Positions 9,315 to 19,823 of a stretch of DNA of 64,000 bases are shown in pieces; positions within the stretch are counted from its first letter, which is position 1, and each line of letters starts with the position of its first letter. The position numbers and the translations under genes were made by a program. The notes under the pieces were generated by a model. The model was not told the DNA's origin. It worked only from the letters and a program-made list of their open reading frames with translations, and did not search any database. The stretch comes from an uncultured Clostridia bacterium (GTDB lineage: Bacteria > Bacillota > Clostridia > Lachnospirales > Lachnospiraceae). Location: the NCBI GenBank assembly GCA_946403295.1, contig CAMIZL010000005.1, positions 1 through 64,000 on the forward strand, given 5' to 3'.

Positions 9315-12188
9315 ATGGAAAATTTGCTTGAGAACATTCTCTTCGCGACAGCGCTTTGTGATCTGACGTTTGCCGTCAACATGATCATCGGAGAGAGACG
9401 TAAGATGCGAAGCAACAGGCTCTTTGCGGCATATGCCACGGCAGGTGCCATCTGGAGTTTTTGTTTCGGCGAACTCACAACACAGGACAGCGTCGAAACT
9501 GCGTACATATTCCGGTGCGTAGGCATGTTCGGAGTATTTGCCAGCCTTATTCTGCTGTCGATATTGATACTCAACTGGGTGGATCTGAAAATTTCAATCA
9601 AGCGCACGATCAAGATCTTTGCTCTCGGTTTTATTTTGATCTATCCCTTCAACATAAGACGTGAAAGCGTCGAATTCTTCAGGACATCGTGGGGTATGTC
9701 ATATACCTTTAAGTTTGACGCCCTGGGAATGATCTATGTTGGTTTCACGGTGATACTGTCGATGATCTATTTTGCGATGGTCATCAAACTTATTTCGAAA
9801 AAAAGTTCCGCAAAGAATAAATATATCGGAAAACGGGTCTTTATAGCCCTCGGCGGTCTTGTCCTCGGAAACATCTTCGATACCGTTCTGCCGAGCTTTG
9901 GCTACGTGGCGATCCCGCTGAGCACGTTCTTCCAGTTCGTATGTACGGTCTGCATGTATTCTCTTACGATGTCGGTTGCCGAATCCCAGCTTACGGAGGC
10001 AAATGCGGGAAGGTATATTTTTCACCTCGTAAGCACATCGATGCTCATATATGACAACAACAAAGTCCTTGTTCAGGCCAGTGAAGAGGCCGTCAGGTTC
10101 CTCGGACTTGAGGGAAAGAAGGGACAAACGCTTCCGCTCACGGAGCTTTTCAAGATAAAAGAAGACGAACTGCCGATGTGGGAGGCCGATCAGGCAAGCT
10201 TTGAAGCGCCTGCGAGAGGATCGGGGAAACACTGTCTTGTCACCATGCACGTGATGCGCGATGTTTTCGGTGAAAAGACAGGAAATCTTGTCAGCGTTTA
10301 TGACGCAACGGAGCGACATGAATTTACGGAAGAGCTTCAAAGAGAAAGAAAAAGGGCTGACGAAGCAAACAATGCCAAGTCCGAATTCCTTGCAAGGATG
10401 AGCCACGAGATCAGAACGCCCATCAACACCGTACTCGGCATGAACGAGATGATAAAAAGGGAGAGTCTCGACAGGCAGATCCTCCATTATTCAAGCAATA
10501 TAGAAGCAGCCGGAGAGACGTTGCTCTCCATTATCAACGATATCCTTGACGTATCGAAGGTTGAAGCAGGTCAGATGAAGATAGTTTGCGCCGAATATGA
10601 GACACGCACGATGTTCGAAAGCCTTATTGATATGTTTGCCCTTCGTGCGGCCGATAAGGGACTCGAATTTGAAACGGACATCGATCCGAAGATCCCCGCA
10701 CGCCTTTACGGAGATGAAGTAAGGGTCAACCAGATCCTTGTGAACCTTTTGAGCAATGCCGTCAAATATACGGAAAAAGGTAAAGTTCTGTTAAAAGCAA
10801 CGGGACGTGTTCACAGCAATAAATGTGAGCTCACGTTGTCCGTTGAAGACACGGGTATCGGCATAAGCGAAGAAGATCAGGAAAGGCTGTTTGATCCCTT
10901 CGCAAGATTTGACGAAGCCAGGAACCGTGGCATAGAGGGAACGGGTCTTGGGCTTTCGATCGTAAATTCCCTGTGCGGTTTGATGAACGCGCAGATCGAT
11001 CTGGAAAGTAAACTCGGCGAGGGCAGCACGTTTACGATCATCATCGATCAGGACATAATCGATCCGAAGGCCGTCGGAATCATAAGCGTAAGCGAAGGAA
11101 GAGACCGCCAGGTGGGCGACTATAAGCCTTCGTTCACGGCCGTGGATGCCAACATACTTGTTGTCGATGACAACAGGATGAACCTCGAAGTTATCAGAGG
11201 TCTTTTAAAACGTACAAAAGTTACCGTCGACACGGCGATCTCGGGCGAAGAATGTATCGATATGCTCCGCAGGAAGCACTACGATATCGTCTTCATCGAT
11301 CACATGATGCCCGTCATGGACGGGATCGAAACGCTTGCCCGGATCAGGGAACTTGCCCCGGGTGAGAATAAATCTGAAAACGCCAAGTATATCATGATGA
11401 CGGCCAATGCGCTCAAGGGCGCAAGGGAATTTTATGTCGCTCACGGATATGATGACTATCTTTCAAAGCCCGTCGAGGCTGTCAAGCTTGAGAGAATGGT
11501 TGCGTCTTATCTGCCCGAGCGCATGATCGATTCCGAGAACGATCCCGATATCACCGTTATCACGGATGAGGACGACAGGATCGAAAAGGTTGCCGCCATT
11601 CTTAAGGAATTCGGCGTAGATATGAGAAAAGGACTCGAATATACGGGGGACTACGACGGTTATGCCGACACGGCCCGTTCCTACATGGAAAGCTACGTCG
11701 ATGAAAAGAAGGATCTTGAGAAACTCCGTTCGCAGCGCGATATCGAGAATTACAGGATCCTGATCCACGGCATCAAATCAAATGCGAGAACACTCGGATA
11801 TGATGAACTCTTTGAATACGCATATTCGCAGGAAATGGCCTGCGCTAACGGTGTGTTTGACGGCGTGGCAAGTGACGGACCACGCCCGGAGGCATATCTC
11901 GATAACCTCGCCGGTGCGTTTACCGCAGCATTCGGCTATGACGAAAACGCCGATGGATCGCCTTCTTCGGGCACACTTCCGATCACTACCGACGAGATAT
12001 GGGAGATCAGGAACAGGCTTGTCGATCTTCTTGAAAACTTTGAGGAAACGCGCGCAAGAGAGCTTGCCGAGAAGCTTATGACGCATGATATCGGCGAAGA
12101 GAATATGCGTGCGGCAACCGATATAATCAAATTTCTTAAGCGTTATGATTACGACAATGCACTCGAATGTGCATGCAAGTTGAGGTAA
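9315..12188 (+). CDS. Hybrid sensor histidine kinase (multi-TM N-terminus, PAS-like, HisKA, HATPase, REC, C-terminal Hpt)
   Basis: FLARMSHEIRTPINTVLGMNEMI (H-box), VNLLSNAVKYT (N-box), DTGIGISEEDQERLFDPF, GTGLGLSIV; REC VDDNRMNLEVIRGLL...DIVFIDHMMPVMDG; Hpt-like IHGIKSNARTLG. Confidence 0.92.
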   Translation: MENLLENILFATALCDLTFAVNMIIGERRKMRSNRLFAAYATAGAIWSFCFGELTTQDSVETAYIFRCVGMFGVFASLILLSILILNWVDLKISIKRTIKIFALGFILIYPFNIRRESVEFFRTSWGMSYTFKFDALGMIYVGFTVILSMIYFAMVIKLISKKSSAKNKYIGKRVFIALGGLVLGNIFDTVLPSFGYVAIPLSTFFQFVCTVCMYSLTMSVAESQLTEANAGRYIFHLVSTSMLIYDNNKVLVQASEEAVRFLGLEGKKGQTLPLTELFKIKEDELPMWEADQASFEAPARGSGKHCLVTMHVMRDVFGEKTGNLVSVYDATERHEFTEELQRERKRADEANNAKSEFLARMSHEIRTPINTVLGMNEMIKRESLDRQILHYSSNIEAAGETLLSIINDILDVSKVEAGQMKIVCAEYETRTMFESLIDMFALRAADKGLEFETDIDPKIPARLYGDEVRVNQILVNLLSNAVKYTEKGKVLLKATGRVHSNKCELTLSVEDTGIGISEEDQERLFDPFARFDEARNRGIEGTGLGLSIVNSLCGLMNAQIDLESKLGEGSTFTIIIDQDIIDPKAVGIISVSEGRDRQVGDYKPSFTAVDANILVVDDNRMNLEVIRGLLKRTKVTVDTAISGEECIDMLRRKHYDIVFIDHMMPVMDGIETLARIRELAPGENKSENAKYIMMTANALKGAREFYVAHGYDDYLSKPVEAVKLERMVASYLPERMIDSENDPDITVITDEDDRIEKVAAILKEFGVDMRKGLEYTGDYDGYADTARSYMESYVDEKKDLEKLRSQRDIENYRILIHGIKSNARTLGYDELFEYAYSQEMACANGVFDGVASDGPRPEAYLDNLAGAFTAAFGYDENADGSPSSGTLPITTDEIWEIRNRLVDLLENFEETRARELAEKLMTHDIGEENMRAATDIIKFLKRYDYDNALECACKLR

Positions 12189-12190
12189 AT

Positions 12191-13441
12191 ATGATAAATA
12201 ACGATCAAAGCCCCGAGAAAGTGATACTTGTGTGCGTCGCTACCGAGGGGAGTGAGGATCCCGAAATACTTCTCGATGAGCTTGCCGAACTTGTTGAAAC
12301 CGCAGGCGGCACGGAAGTCGGCCGCGTGATCCAGAACAGGGAAAATGCTTCGCCCGCCACGTATGTCGGGAAAGGCAAGATCGAAGAGATCAGGGCGTTT
12401 GCGACGGAAGCCGGAGCGGCAGGGATCGTTTGTGACGACGAGCTTTCACCGTCACAGATGAGAAATCTTTCGGAAGCGCTCGAACCGCTCAGAGTACTCG
12501 ACAGAACGATGGTGATACTCGATATATTCGCGGATCATGCATCAAGCAGCGAAGGCAAGCTTGAAGTCGAGCTTGCGCAACTCAAGTACAGAGCGGCAAG
12601 GATCAGGGCTCTTGCGGGAAGCTATGACAGACAATACGGTCTCGGGATGAGAGGCCCGGGCGAGAAAAAGCTTGAGACCGACCGCAGACTCATAAGAGAG
12701 AGGATCGCGGTCCTTACGAACGAACTCAAAAACGTTTCAAAGACGCGTGAGATAACCAGAACATTAAGGAGCAGGAAGAGCTTGCCGCTTGTTTCGATCG
12801 TGGGTTATACGAATGCGGGGAAGTCGACGCTTCTCAATAAATTGACGGGTTCCGAGGTTCTTGAAGAGGATAAGCTTTTCGCTACGCTCGATACGACGGT
12901 CAGAAGTTATATCTCGGCGACGGGACAGGAGATCCTTTTCTCGGATACGGTAGGCTTCATCAGAAAACTACCGCATCATCTTGTGGAAGCATTTAAATCC
13001 ACACTTGACGAGGCGCGGTACGCCGATATCATACTGCAGGTTGCGGATGCATCCGACCCCGAGATAAGGGCAAAGATGAGAGTTGTACGCGACACGCTCA
13101 GACAGCTCGGCATCAGTGACAAACCGATCATAACCGTATTCAACAAGTGCGACAAATTGCATCTGGCCGACTTAAAAGACCCCGAGGCCGATGCGAGCAT
13201 TATGATCAGTGCCAAAACGGGCATGGGACTTGACCTTTTGACACAAAGTGTTGAAAAGATCATATCGGAGAGCAGACATTGCTTTAACGGTATCATTCCT
13301 TACACTCACGGTTCCCTTGTATCCGATATCAGGACGCGCGGGCAGCTCCTGTCCGAGGAATATGTGGCTGAAGGCATAAAGATCAGCGCTTATGTTCCCC
13401 CCGAGCTTGCCGGAAAACTAAAGGAGTTTGAAGACAGATGA
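12191..13441 (+). CDS. hflX: GTPase HflX
   Basis: YVGKGKIEEI, YDRQYGLGMRGPGEKKLETDRRLI, GYTNAGKSTLLNKL, DTVGFIRKLPHHLVEAFKSTLDE, NKCD. Confidence 0.95.
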   Translation: MINNDQSPEKVILVCVATEGSEDPEILLDELAELVETAGGTEVGRVIQNRENASPATYVGKGKIEEIRAFATEAGAAGIVCDDELSPSQMRNLSEALEPLRVLDRTMVILDIFADHASSSEGKLEVELAQLKYRAARIRALAGSYDRQYGLGMRGPGEKKLETDRRLIRERIAVLTNELKNVSKTREITRTLRSRKSLPLVSIVGYTNAGKSTLLNKLTGSEVLEEDKLFATLDTTVRSYISATGQEILFSDTVGFIRKLPHHLVEAFKSTLDEARYADIILQVADASDPEIRAKMRVVRDTLRQLGISDKPIITVFNKCDKLHLADLKDPEADASIMISAKTGMGLDLLTQSVEKIISESRHCFNGIIPYTHGSLVSDIRTRGQLLSEEYVAEGIKISAYVPPELAGKLKEFEDR

Positions 13442-13602
13442 CTCCCGGACAACCCGCAGGTCAATATATGAGGATAAAACGAGCAAGGATTATATAGCCA
13501 ATTCGTATTGAAACTGAGTATAAAAGTAGATAGGCTGTAAAAAAACAAAGCAGTTGTCATAAACATTAGAAAGAATCTTTGATTATCATAAGGAGAGAGC
13601 AT

Positions 13603-15984
13603 ATGAGATACGGATACTTTGACGCAGACCGCAGAGAATATGTTATTACAAGGCCCGATACTCCCACAGCTTGGGCAAATTATCTCGGATCGCCCGAATA
13701 CGGCGCGATCATTTCGGGAAATGCCGGCGGCTACAGTTTTGAAAAGTCGGGCGCGAACGGAAGGATCATCAGATACAGATTTAACGGTGTTCCGCTCGAT
13801 CAGCCCGGAAGATATATTTACATCAGAGACAATGCCGACGGTGATTACTGGTCGGCGTCATGGGCACCTGTCTGCAAGCCTCTCGATGACTATAAGAGCG
13901 AGTGCCGTCACGGAACGGGATATACGCTTATAACCGGAACATATCGTGACATTGAGGCCGAGACGCTTTATTACGTTCCGAAGGACGCAACTTACGAGGT
14001 TTGGAGATGCAAAGTCACAAACCGCGGAACAAGCGAGAGAAATCTTTCTGTGACCGGATACTGCGAATTCGTAAACGAAAACAATTATGAGCAGGACCAG
14101 GTAAACCTTCAGTACACCTTGTTCATTACACATACATATTTCAAGGGAAGATATATCCTTCAAAAGCAGAACGAGAATTTCCACAATCCGAGACTCGAGA
14201 GATTCCTCGGACTTGCGGGTGCGCGCGTGGACCGCTATTGCGGTGACCGCGACAGATTCGTCGGACCCTACAATACATATAAGGATCCCGTCGGAGCGGC
14301 TCATCCCCTTGAGTGTAACCTTAACTATAACGGCAATTCCTGCGGTGCGCTCGAATCCGAGATCACACTCGTGCCGGGCGAGACGAAGGAATTCATATAC
14401 GTGCTCGGCCAGAAACCCGCTGCGGAAGCGGAGGAGATCCTCGACAAGTACGAAAATTCGGATATTGTTGATGCAGAGCTTAAAGAACTTAAGGATTACT
14501 GGCACGGAAAGCTTGATAATCTGAAGGTTGACACGCCTGACGAGAATTTCAACAATATGGTAAATATGTGGAATGCATATAACTGCTTTATCACATTTAC
14601 ATGGTCGCGTGCGGCTTCCTTCCAGTATTGCGGTCTGAGAAACGGTTTCGGTTACCGTGATACCGTTCAGGATATCCAGGGTATCATCCACCTCGCTCCC
14701 GAAATGGCCAAGGAACAGATCAGGTTCATGCTTTCGGCTCAGGTTACGAACGGCGCGGGACTTCCACTCGTGAAATATACGCACAAGCCCGGTCAGGAAA
14801 ATACCCCCGACGATCCCGAGTATGTTAAGGAAACCGGACATCCGAGCTACCGTGCCGACGATGCGCTCTGGCTCTTCCCCACGGTTGACAAATATATCTG
14901 CGAGAGCGGTGACCTTGCATTCCTTGATGAGGAGATCTTCTTCGCAAACAACGGCGAGAAGGGCAGCGTTTATGAACACTTAAAGCGTGCGATCGATTTT
15001 TCGATGAACAATGTCGGAAAGCACGGAATGCCTGCGGGACTTCATGCCGATTGGAACGATTGCGTAAGACTCGGAAAGCTCGGAGAATCGACGTTCGTCG
15101 CATTCCAGCTTGTATATGCGGTAAAGGTTCTTAAGAAATATGCGGTCATCAAAGGCGACAAGGCCTATGAGGCAGAGCTTGACGGCATCCTCGAAAAACT
15201 CACCGCGATCATCAACGAGTGCTGGGATGAGGACAGATGGATCAGAGGCTACAAAGAAGACGGAACCGTCATCGGAAAGCGCACCGATCCCGAGGCTTCG
15301 ATGTGGCTCAATCCACAGTCGTGGTCGGTTATCGCCGGATTCGGAAGCGACGAGCAGAAGCAAAAGGCCATGGACAGCGTTGAGAGAGAACTTAACACTC
15401 CCTACGGCGCTATGGTCATGTATCCGCCTTATGAGGATCATGCATTCGAAGGCGCGCTCATGAGATGTTTCAACCGCTGCGTTAAGGAGAATGCCGGAAT
15501 ATTCTCACAGCCCCAGGGATGGCTCATCCTTGCGGAATCAAAGCTCGGTCACGGCAACCGCGCATTTATGTACTGGAAAGAAGCATCGCCTGCCACATAT
15601 AACGAAAGGGCAGAACAAAGATCGCTCGAACCCTATGTTTTCGGACAATTTGTCGAAGGCAAGGAGAGTCCTTTCGCGGGACGCGCACATGTTCACTGGC
15701 TTACAGGTACCGCGTCGACTGTTATGGTCGGAACGGTTGAGGGTATCCTCGGAATCAATCCCGAGGCCGACGGTATTGTCATCAATCCTTCGATCCCTTC
15801 GGACTGGAAGAGCTTCAAGATCACAAAGAACTTCCGCGGCAAGACCCTTGATATCAAGGTCGAGAACCCGAACGGCTCGGAACACGGTGTTAAAAAGGTC
15901 GTTGTTGACGGCAAAGCTATCGACGGCATCCTTATTCCCGAGAAGATTCTCAGGGATAAAAGCGAGATAATCATAGAAATGTGA
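13603..15984 (+). CDS. Glycoside hydrolase family 94 phosphorylase (cellobiose-phosphorylase-like)
   Basis: MRYGYFDADRREYVITRPDTPTAWANYLGSPEYGAIISGNAGGYSF, RNGFGYRDTVQDIQGI, LHADWNDCVRLG; RBS aaggag. Confidence 0.9.
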   Translation: MRYGYFDADRREYVITRPDTPTAWANYLGSPEYGAIISGNAGGYSFEKSGANGRIIRYRFNGVPLDQPGRYIYIRDNADGDYWSASWAPVCKPLDDYKSECRHGTGYTLITGTYRDIEAETLYYVPKDATYEVWRCKVTNRGTSERNLSVTGYCEFVNENNYEQDQVNLQYTLFITHTYFKGRYILQKQNENFHNPRLERFLGLAGARVDRYCGDRDRFVGPYNTYKDPVGAAHPLECNLNYNGNSCGALESEITLVPGETKEFIYVLGQKPAAEAEEILDKYENSDIVDAELKELKDYWHGKLDNLKVDTPDENFNNMVNMWNAYNCFITFTWSRAASFQYCGLRNGFGYRDTVQDIQGIIHLAPEMAKEQIRFMLSAQVTNGAGLPLVKYTHKPGQENTPDDPEYVKETGHPSYRADDALWLFPTVDKYICESGDLAFLDEEIFFANNGEKGSVYEHLKRAIDFSMNNVGKHGMPAGLHADWNDCVRLGKLGESTFVAFQLVYAVKVLKKYAVIKGDKAYEAELDGILEKLTAIINECWDEDRWIRGYKEDGTVIGKRTDPEASMWLNPQSWSVIAGFGSDEQKQKAMDSVERELNTPYGAMVMYPPYEDHAFEGALMRCFNRCVKENAGIFSQPQGWLILAESKLGHGNRAFMYWKEASPATYNERAEQRSLEPYVFGQFVEGKESPFAGRAHVHWLTGTASTVMVGTVEGILGINPEADGIVINPSIPSDWKSFKITKNFRGKTLDIKVENPNGSEHGVKKVVVDGKAIDGILIPEKILRDKSEIIIEM

Positions 15985-16034
15985 CTTTACTTTATCCTGT
16001 TGACTTAATAACGGGATAAAATAAAATAGGATAT

Positions 16035-16190
16035 GATGCGGGTGAACCGCATCTAAAGAAAAAACTGATACTTCGTTGAAGTGTTTGGCAAGGAAACAGA
16101 TGCAGGTGAAACCTGCATCTAAAGAAACCCTGATACTTCGTTGAAGTGTTTGGCAAGGAAACAGATGCGGTAAACCGCATCTAAAGAGGA
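16035..16190 (+). repeat. About 65-bp direct repeat, 2.5 to 3 copies, each carrying a hairpin, in the leader of the CotH gene
   Basis: Hairpins gatgcgg-gtgaa-ccgcatc (16035-16053), gatgcaggt-gaa-acctgcatc (16099-16119), gatgcgg-taaa-ccgcatc (16164-16181); linker ctgatacttcgttgaagtgtttggcaaggaaaca repeated. Confidence 0.9.
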
Positions 16191-16202
16191 GATTGTATTG
16201 AT

Positions 16203-18047
16203 ATGAGAACGTTAAAAAGAACCATGAGGTTCATCTGTCTGATGATACTCGCATGTGCTGTAGCGGTTACGGCTTGTGCGTGTGGATCGGGAGACGGTGG
16301 TGCAACGGAGACGGATCCGACACCGGCAGTGGGAGTTGACAATAGCAAAGGAGCGGACGATCAGGGTGACAACGAAACCCCTGAGATAACCGAAACACCT
16401 GATATAGCAGAGCCCACGCAGGAACCCGAAAAGCCTGATGCTCACAAAACAGACCTTAAGAGCGCAGCACCCGGAGAAGTAATTCTTGGGTTCTTTGAAG
16501 ACGGAACATATGCGTACAGCGACACACAGGCATTTTTTGACGCTACTCTGACCGTGAAGATCGATGCGCCCGCCGGCGCCAAGGTTTACTATACACTTGA
16601 TTGCAAAGAGCCGACCGAAGATTCGCAGCTTTATTCCGAACCTATCGTGCTTGAACCCGTTGAGGGAACCCTTCCCGACGCCTATGTTTTGCGTGCGAAG
16701 GCACTACTTCCTTCGGGCACATGGTCGACAACTGCGGCCAAGACATATTTCGTTGCCGAAAACGTAAAGGAAAGATATACAACTCTTGTCTTCTCCGTTA
16801 CAGGCGATCCCGACGATCTTACCAACAAACCGAACGGAATCTTCTACGGCAGGAATTACAAAAAGCGCGGAAGAGAGAGCGAACGCGTTGCCTATATCGA
16901 GGCATACGGTCCGGACGGATTCCCTGAATTCAGCCAATTCGGCGGAGTCAGGATCTACGGCGGATATTCAAGACAGAATTCCATCAAATCGATGAAGCTT
17001 TTTGCCCGCAAGGAATACGACCCCGAGCGCGGAACATTTAAGTTCAACAACTTTGGTACCGAGCGCGAGGACGGCAGCGGCAAGGTAGTCAACAAATATG
17101 ACAAGCTTGTACTTCGTGATGCAGGAAACGATTATCAGTTCTGTTTCCTTCGCGACGAGCTCAGTCAAACACTTGTCAAGAAGGCCGGATTTGATTTCTA
17201 TGAGGGCGTTCTTCCCGCAACAACTTATCTTAACGGAAAGTATTACGGACTCCTCTGGCTACATGAGAGTTATTGCGACACCTATTTCAAAGAGCGCTTC
17301 GGCAAAGATGCTCCCGGTGAATTTGTCGTTCTCGAGGGAAGTGACCAGAAGAAGAAGGATGACGATGATGACGAACTCACGCAAAAATGTGTTGAAGAAT
17401 TCAACAGGGAATATAACAAATTCATCAACATGGATCTGACGAACGATGCAAACTACAAGGCCCTCAACGAATTCCTCGTTGTTGAGGATTACCTCGACTT
17501 CTTTGCATGGAACATTTCGCTCAACAACTGGGATTGGCCCAATAACAATTACAAGGTGATGCGTTACGTACCCGCTGAAGGAGACACGTACAAAGACGGA
17601 GTATTTGACGGACGTTACCGTTTCCTCCCTCACGACATGGATTATTCATACGGACTCTACGGACAGGATACTACCCAGCCCTATTACGATACCCTTCGTA
17701 TCGTTATGAATCCCCGTGACACACGTTATGCTCCGCTCTTTACCAAACTTATGGAGCGTGACGATTGCAAGGAATACTTCAAGAACAAGACAATAGAGTT
17801 CTTTAACGGTCCTCTTTCGGAACAGAGCATCATCGATACTTACAACATGCTCAACGAGTCTCGTTCGACCGAGCTCCTCGGATACTACTACGAGCACATG
17901 GACCAGCTTCGTAAAAAGGGAGATTTCACCCTTTGGTGCAGTCCTCAATCGTATTACGATTCGGAAGCTGATATCTTGAGATTTGCTAAAAACCGCGCCG
18001 AATACGCGTTAAAGTACATCGAAAGAGATCTGTACGGAGCGCAGTGA
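16203..18047 (+). CDS. CotH-kinase-family secreted lipoprotein with chitobiase-like N-terminal domain
   Basis: Lipoprotein signal (AVTACACGSG), YTLDCKEPTEDSQLYSEPIVL, CotH-like NDYQFCFLRDELSQTLVKKAGFDFYEGVLPATTYLNGKYYGLLWLHE and PHDMDYSYGL. Confidence 0.85.
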   Translation: MRTLKRTMRFICLMILACAVAVTACACGSGDGGATETDPTPAVGVDNSKGADDQGDNETPEITETPDIAEPTQEPEKPDAHKTDLKSAAPGEVILGFFEDGTYAYSDTQAFFDATLTVKIDAPAGAKVYYTLDCKEPTEDSQLYSEPIVLEPVEGTLPDAYVLRAKALLPSGTWSTTAAKTYFVAENVKERYTTLVFSVTGDPDDLTNKPNGIFYGRNYKKRGRESERVAYIEAYGPDGFPEFSQFGGVRIYGGYSRQNSIKSMKLFARKEYDPERGTFKFNNFGTEREDGSGKVVNKYDKLVLRDAGNDYQFCFLRDELSQTLVKKAGFDFYEGVLPATTYLNGKYYGLLWLHESYCDTYFKERFGKDAPGEFVVLEGSDQKKKDDDDDELTQKCVEEFNREYNKFINMDLTNDANYKALNEFLVVEDYLDFFAWNISLNNWDWPNNNYKVMRYVPAEGDTYKDGVFDGRYRFLPHDMDYSYGLYGQDTTQPYYDTLRIVMNPRDTRYAPLFTKLMERDDCKEYFKNKTIEFFNGPLSEQSIIDTYNMLNESRSTELLGYYYEHMDQLRKKGDFTLWCSPQSYYDSEADILRFAKNRAEYALKYIERDLYGAQ

Positions 18048-18086
18048 TTTCGTCCCCTTCACGGGGGTGAGACTCCTTCCGGGACG

Positions 18087-18241
18087 GATGCAAAGAGTTA
18101 CGGCTCTTGCGATTACTTATAAGATGGATGCAAAAAGTTACGGCTCTTGCTAATCCTTATAAGACAGATGTAAAAAAGATACGGCTCTTGCTAATCCTTA
18201 CAAGACAGATGTAAAAAAGTTACGGCTCTTGCTGCCTGGCA
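18087..18241. repeat. 40/41-bp intergenic tandem repeat, 4 copies
   Basis: gatg(c/t)aaa(a)agttacggctcttgctaatccttataagac units start at 18087, 18127, 18167 and 18208. Confidence 0.92.
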
Positions 18242-18307
18242 TATTTCTTCGCAAACACGACCTCGATAATTCGCTCGGTCTATCGTTTGCCAAAGAAACA
18301 CGCCGGC

Positions 18308-18465
18308 GCGCAAGAGCCTGTTTTTATGTCCGCGCTGACAATGAATCCCAATGACCATGAAGAAACACGAGGCGCGCAAGAGCCTGTTTTTATGTCCGCG
18401 CTGACAATGAATCCCAATGACCATGAAGAAACACGCGACGCGCAGAGAGCCTGTTTTTATGCTGT
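18308..18465. repeat. 66-bp intergenic tandem repeat, about 2.4 copies
   Basis: gagcctgtttttatgtccgcgctgacaatgaatcccaatgaccatgaagaaacacg begins at 18314 and 18380; partial third copy at 18447. Confidence 0.93.
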
Positions 18466-18587
18466 TGCCTTGGATGAAAACAAGAGAAATGCATCCGTTG
18501 GGCATGAAAAAAAGCAAAAATCATCTAAAATGCGCAAAAGCGACAAATTAGATGCATCAATGCATCCGTCATACGTTTCATTTTATC

Positions 18588-19598
18588 TCAGACAAAGCAG
18601 AGGTAGAGGATTAGTATAAATGCTTGCGCGATCACGAAACGCGCTACGGTCTGGGTATCTGACCATCCTTTGTTCTTGCGGACGTGGTCATGGATGGGGG
18701 TGCGGGTGTTCTTGAGAATCTTGAGCTTTATCGTGCGCAGAAGTGCTACCTTGATAAGTCCGAGACCGCCGTCAAGGATGAAGATGAGGCAGATCGGGAT
18801 GAAAACAAGCGGATATCCGGTTTCGAGAGCGGTGAGGCCGAGGAAAAGACCGATCGCGCGCGATCCCGCATCGCCCATGAGAACCGAGCTCGGTGAGCTG
18901 TTGAAGAGCAGATATCCGGCGATAACTCCGATCATAATGATGCATTTGAATATCGCGGGAATGTTGTTGCTGTCGGTGCCCATAAGTATGAAGAGGAAGC
19001 CGGCGATGGACACGATCGAAAGTGAACCGCAAAGGCCGTCAACTCCGTCGGTACAGTTGACAACATTGATCGATCCCCACAAAAGGAGAGTTGCAAGGAT
19101 AACAAAGACTACGCCGGGAAGCTCAAACGAAACATCCGGGAGTGCGAGTTTTACAACGCTTCCGTTATAAATGTAAAATGTTAATGCTGCGGCAACACAG
19201 ATGGCAAGGTCGACGAGACCCTTTTTTAATTCGCCCCACGGAATCTTTGAAGCATCGTCGAGGAATCCTTCAAGGCATGCGGCAAATGTAAGAATAACGT
19301 ATAAGAATACTTCGTAACGTGCTTCGGGGAGAGGGGGCACGAAAAGGATGGTAAGTACGATATAAACACAGATGAATATGATCCCGCAACCTCTTGCTTT
19401 TCCCTTGGAAAGTGCTCCGTTAACGGCGAATTCCCTGCCGTGATCTGCGGGAAGCGTTTTCTTAAGAATAGCGATCGCTATAGTCGAAATAACGAAAGCT
19501 ATCAAGCCGGCATAGATGGGATTAAAGTAATATGCGAAAACCGGAAACAAATAGTAGAGCATGATCTGACCTGCCTTTTTAAAATCTTTCTTTTCCAA
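18588..19598 (-). CDS. MraY/WecA-family prenyl-phosphate glycosyl-1-phosphate transferase (glycosyltransferase 4 family)
   Basis: Multiple TM helices, FLDDASKIPWG, NVVNCTDGVDGL, LMGDAGSRAIGLFLG, TPIHDHVRKNKGWSD. Confidence 0.88.
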   Translation of the reverse strand: MEKKDFKKAGQIMLYYLFPVFAYYFNPIYAGLIAFVISTIAIAILKKTLPADHGREFAVNGALSKGKARGCGIIFICVYIVLTILFVPPLPEARYEVFLYVILTFAACLEGFLDDASKIPWGELKKGLVDLAICVAAALTFYIYNGSVVKLALPDVSFELPGVVFVILATLLLWGSINVVNCTDGVDGLCGSLSIVSIAGFLFILMGTDSNNIPAIFKCIIMIGVIAGYLLFNSSPSSVLMGDAGSRAIGLFLGLTALETGYPLVFIPICLIFILDGGLGLIKVALLRTIKLKILKNTRTPIHDHVRKNKGWSDTQTVARFVIAQAFILILYLCFV

Positions 19599-19823
19599 TA
19601 ATGTTACTTCTTGTTGTTTTTGTCAATCTTATCCGCGAATCTTTGTATTGTCGATACGCTTCGTGAGAAGTGCAAAAGAAAAAGGCCGAAAAGAAATCAG
19701 GAAACTTGATAAAACAGGGTAAAGTCATTGGAGAAATGTCCGATATATTTAGTATAAGAAAAAAGACACTCATCATAAAATGACGAAGAAAAGTCATTTA
19801 CAAACACGAAGGGGATATCGGAC

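Noticed and set aside
18087-18465. Possible CRISPR array
   Set aside because: Units are contiguous near-identical tandem repeats without variable spacers, and no cas genes are present. The same reasoning applies to 16035-16190 and 28369-28520.
18191-18619. Overlapping ORFs on both strands (18287..18619 +, 18191..18517 -) with repeated protein motifs
   Set aside because: Products of a 66-bp tandem repeat, which keeps all frames open; no RBS or recognisable domain.
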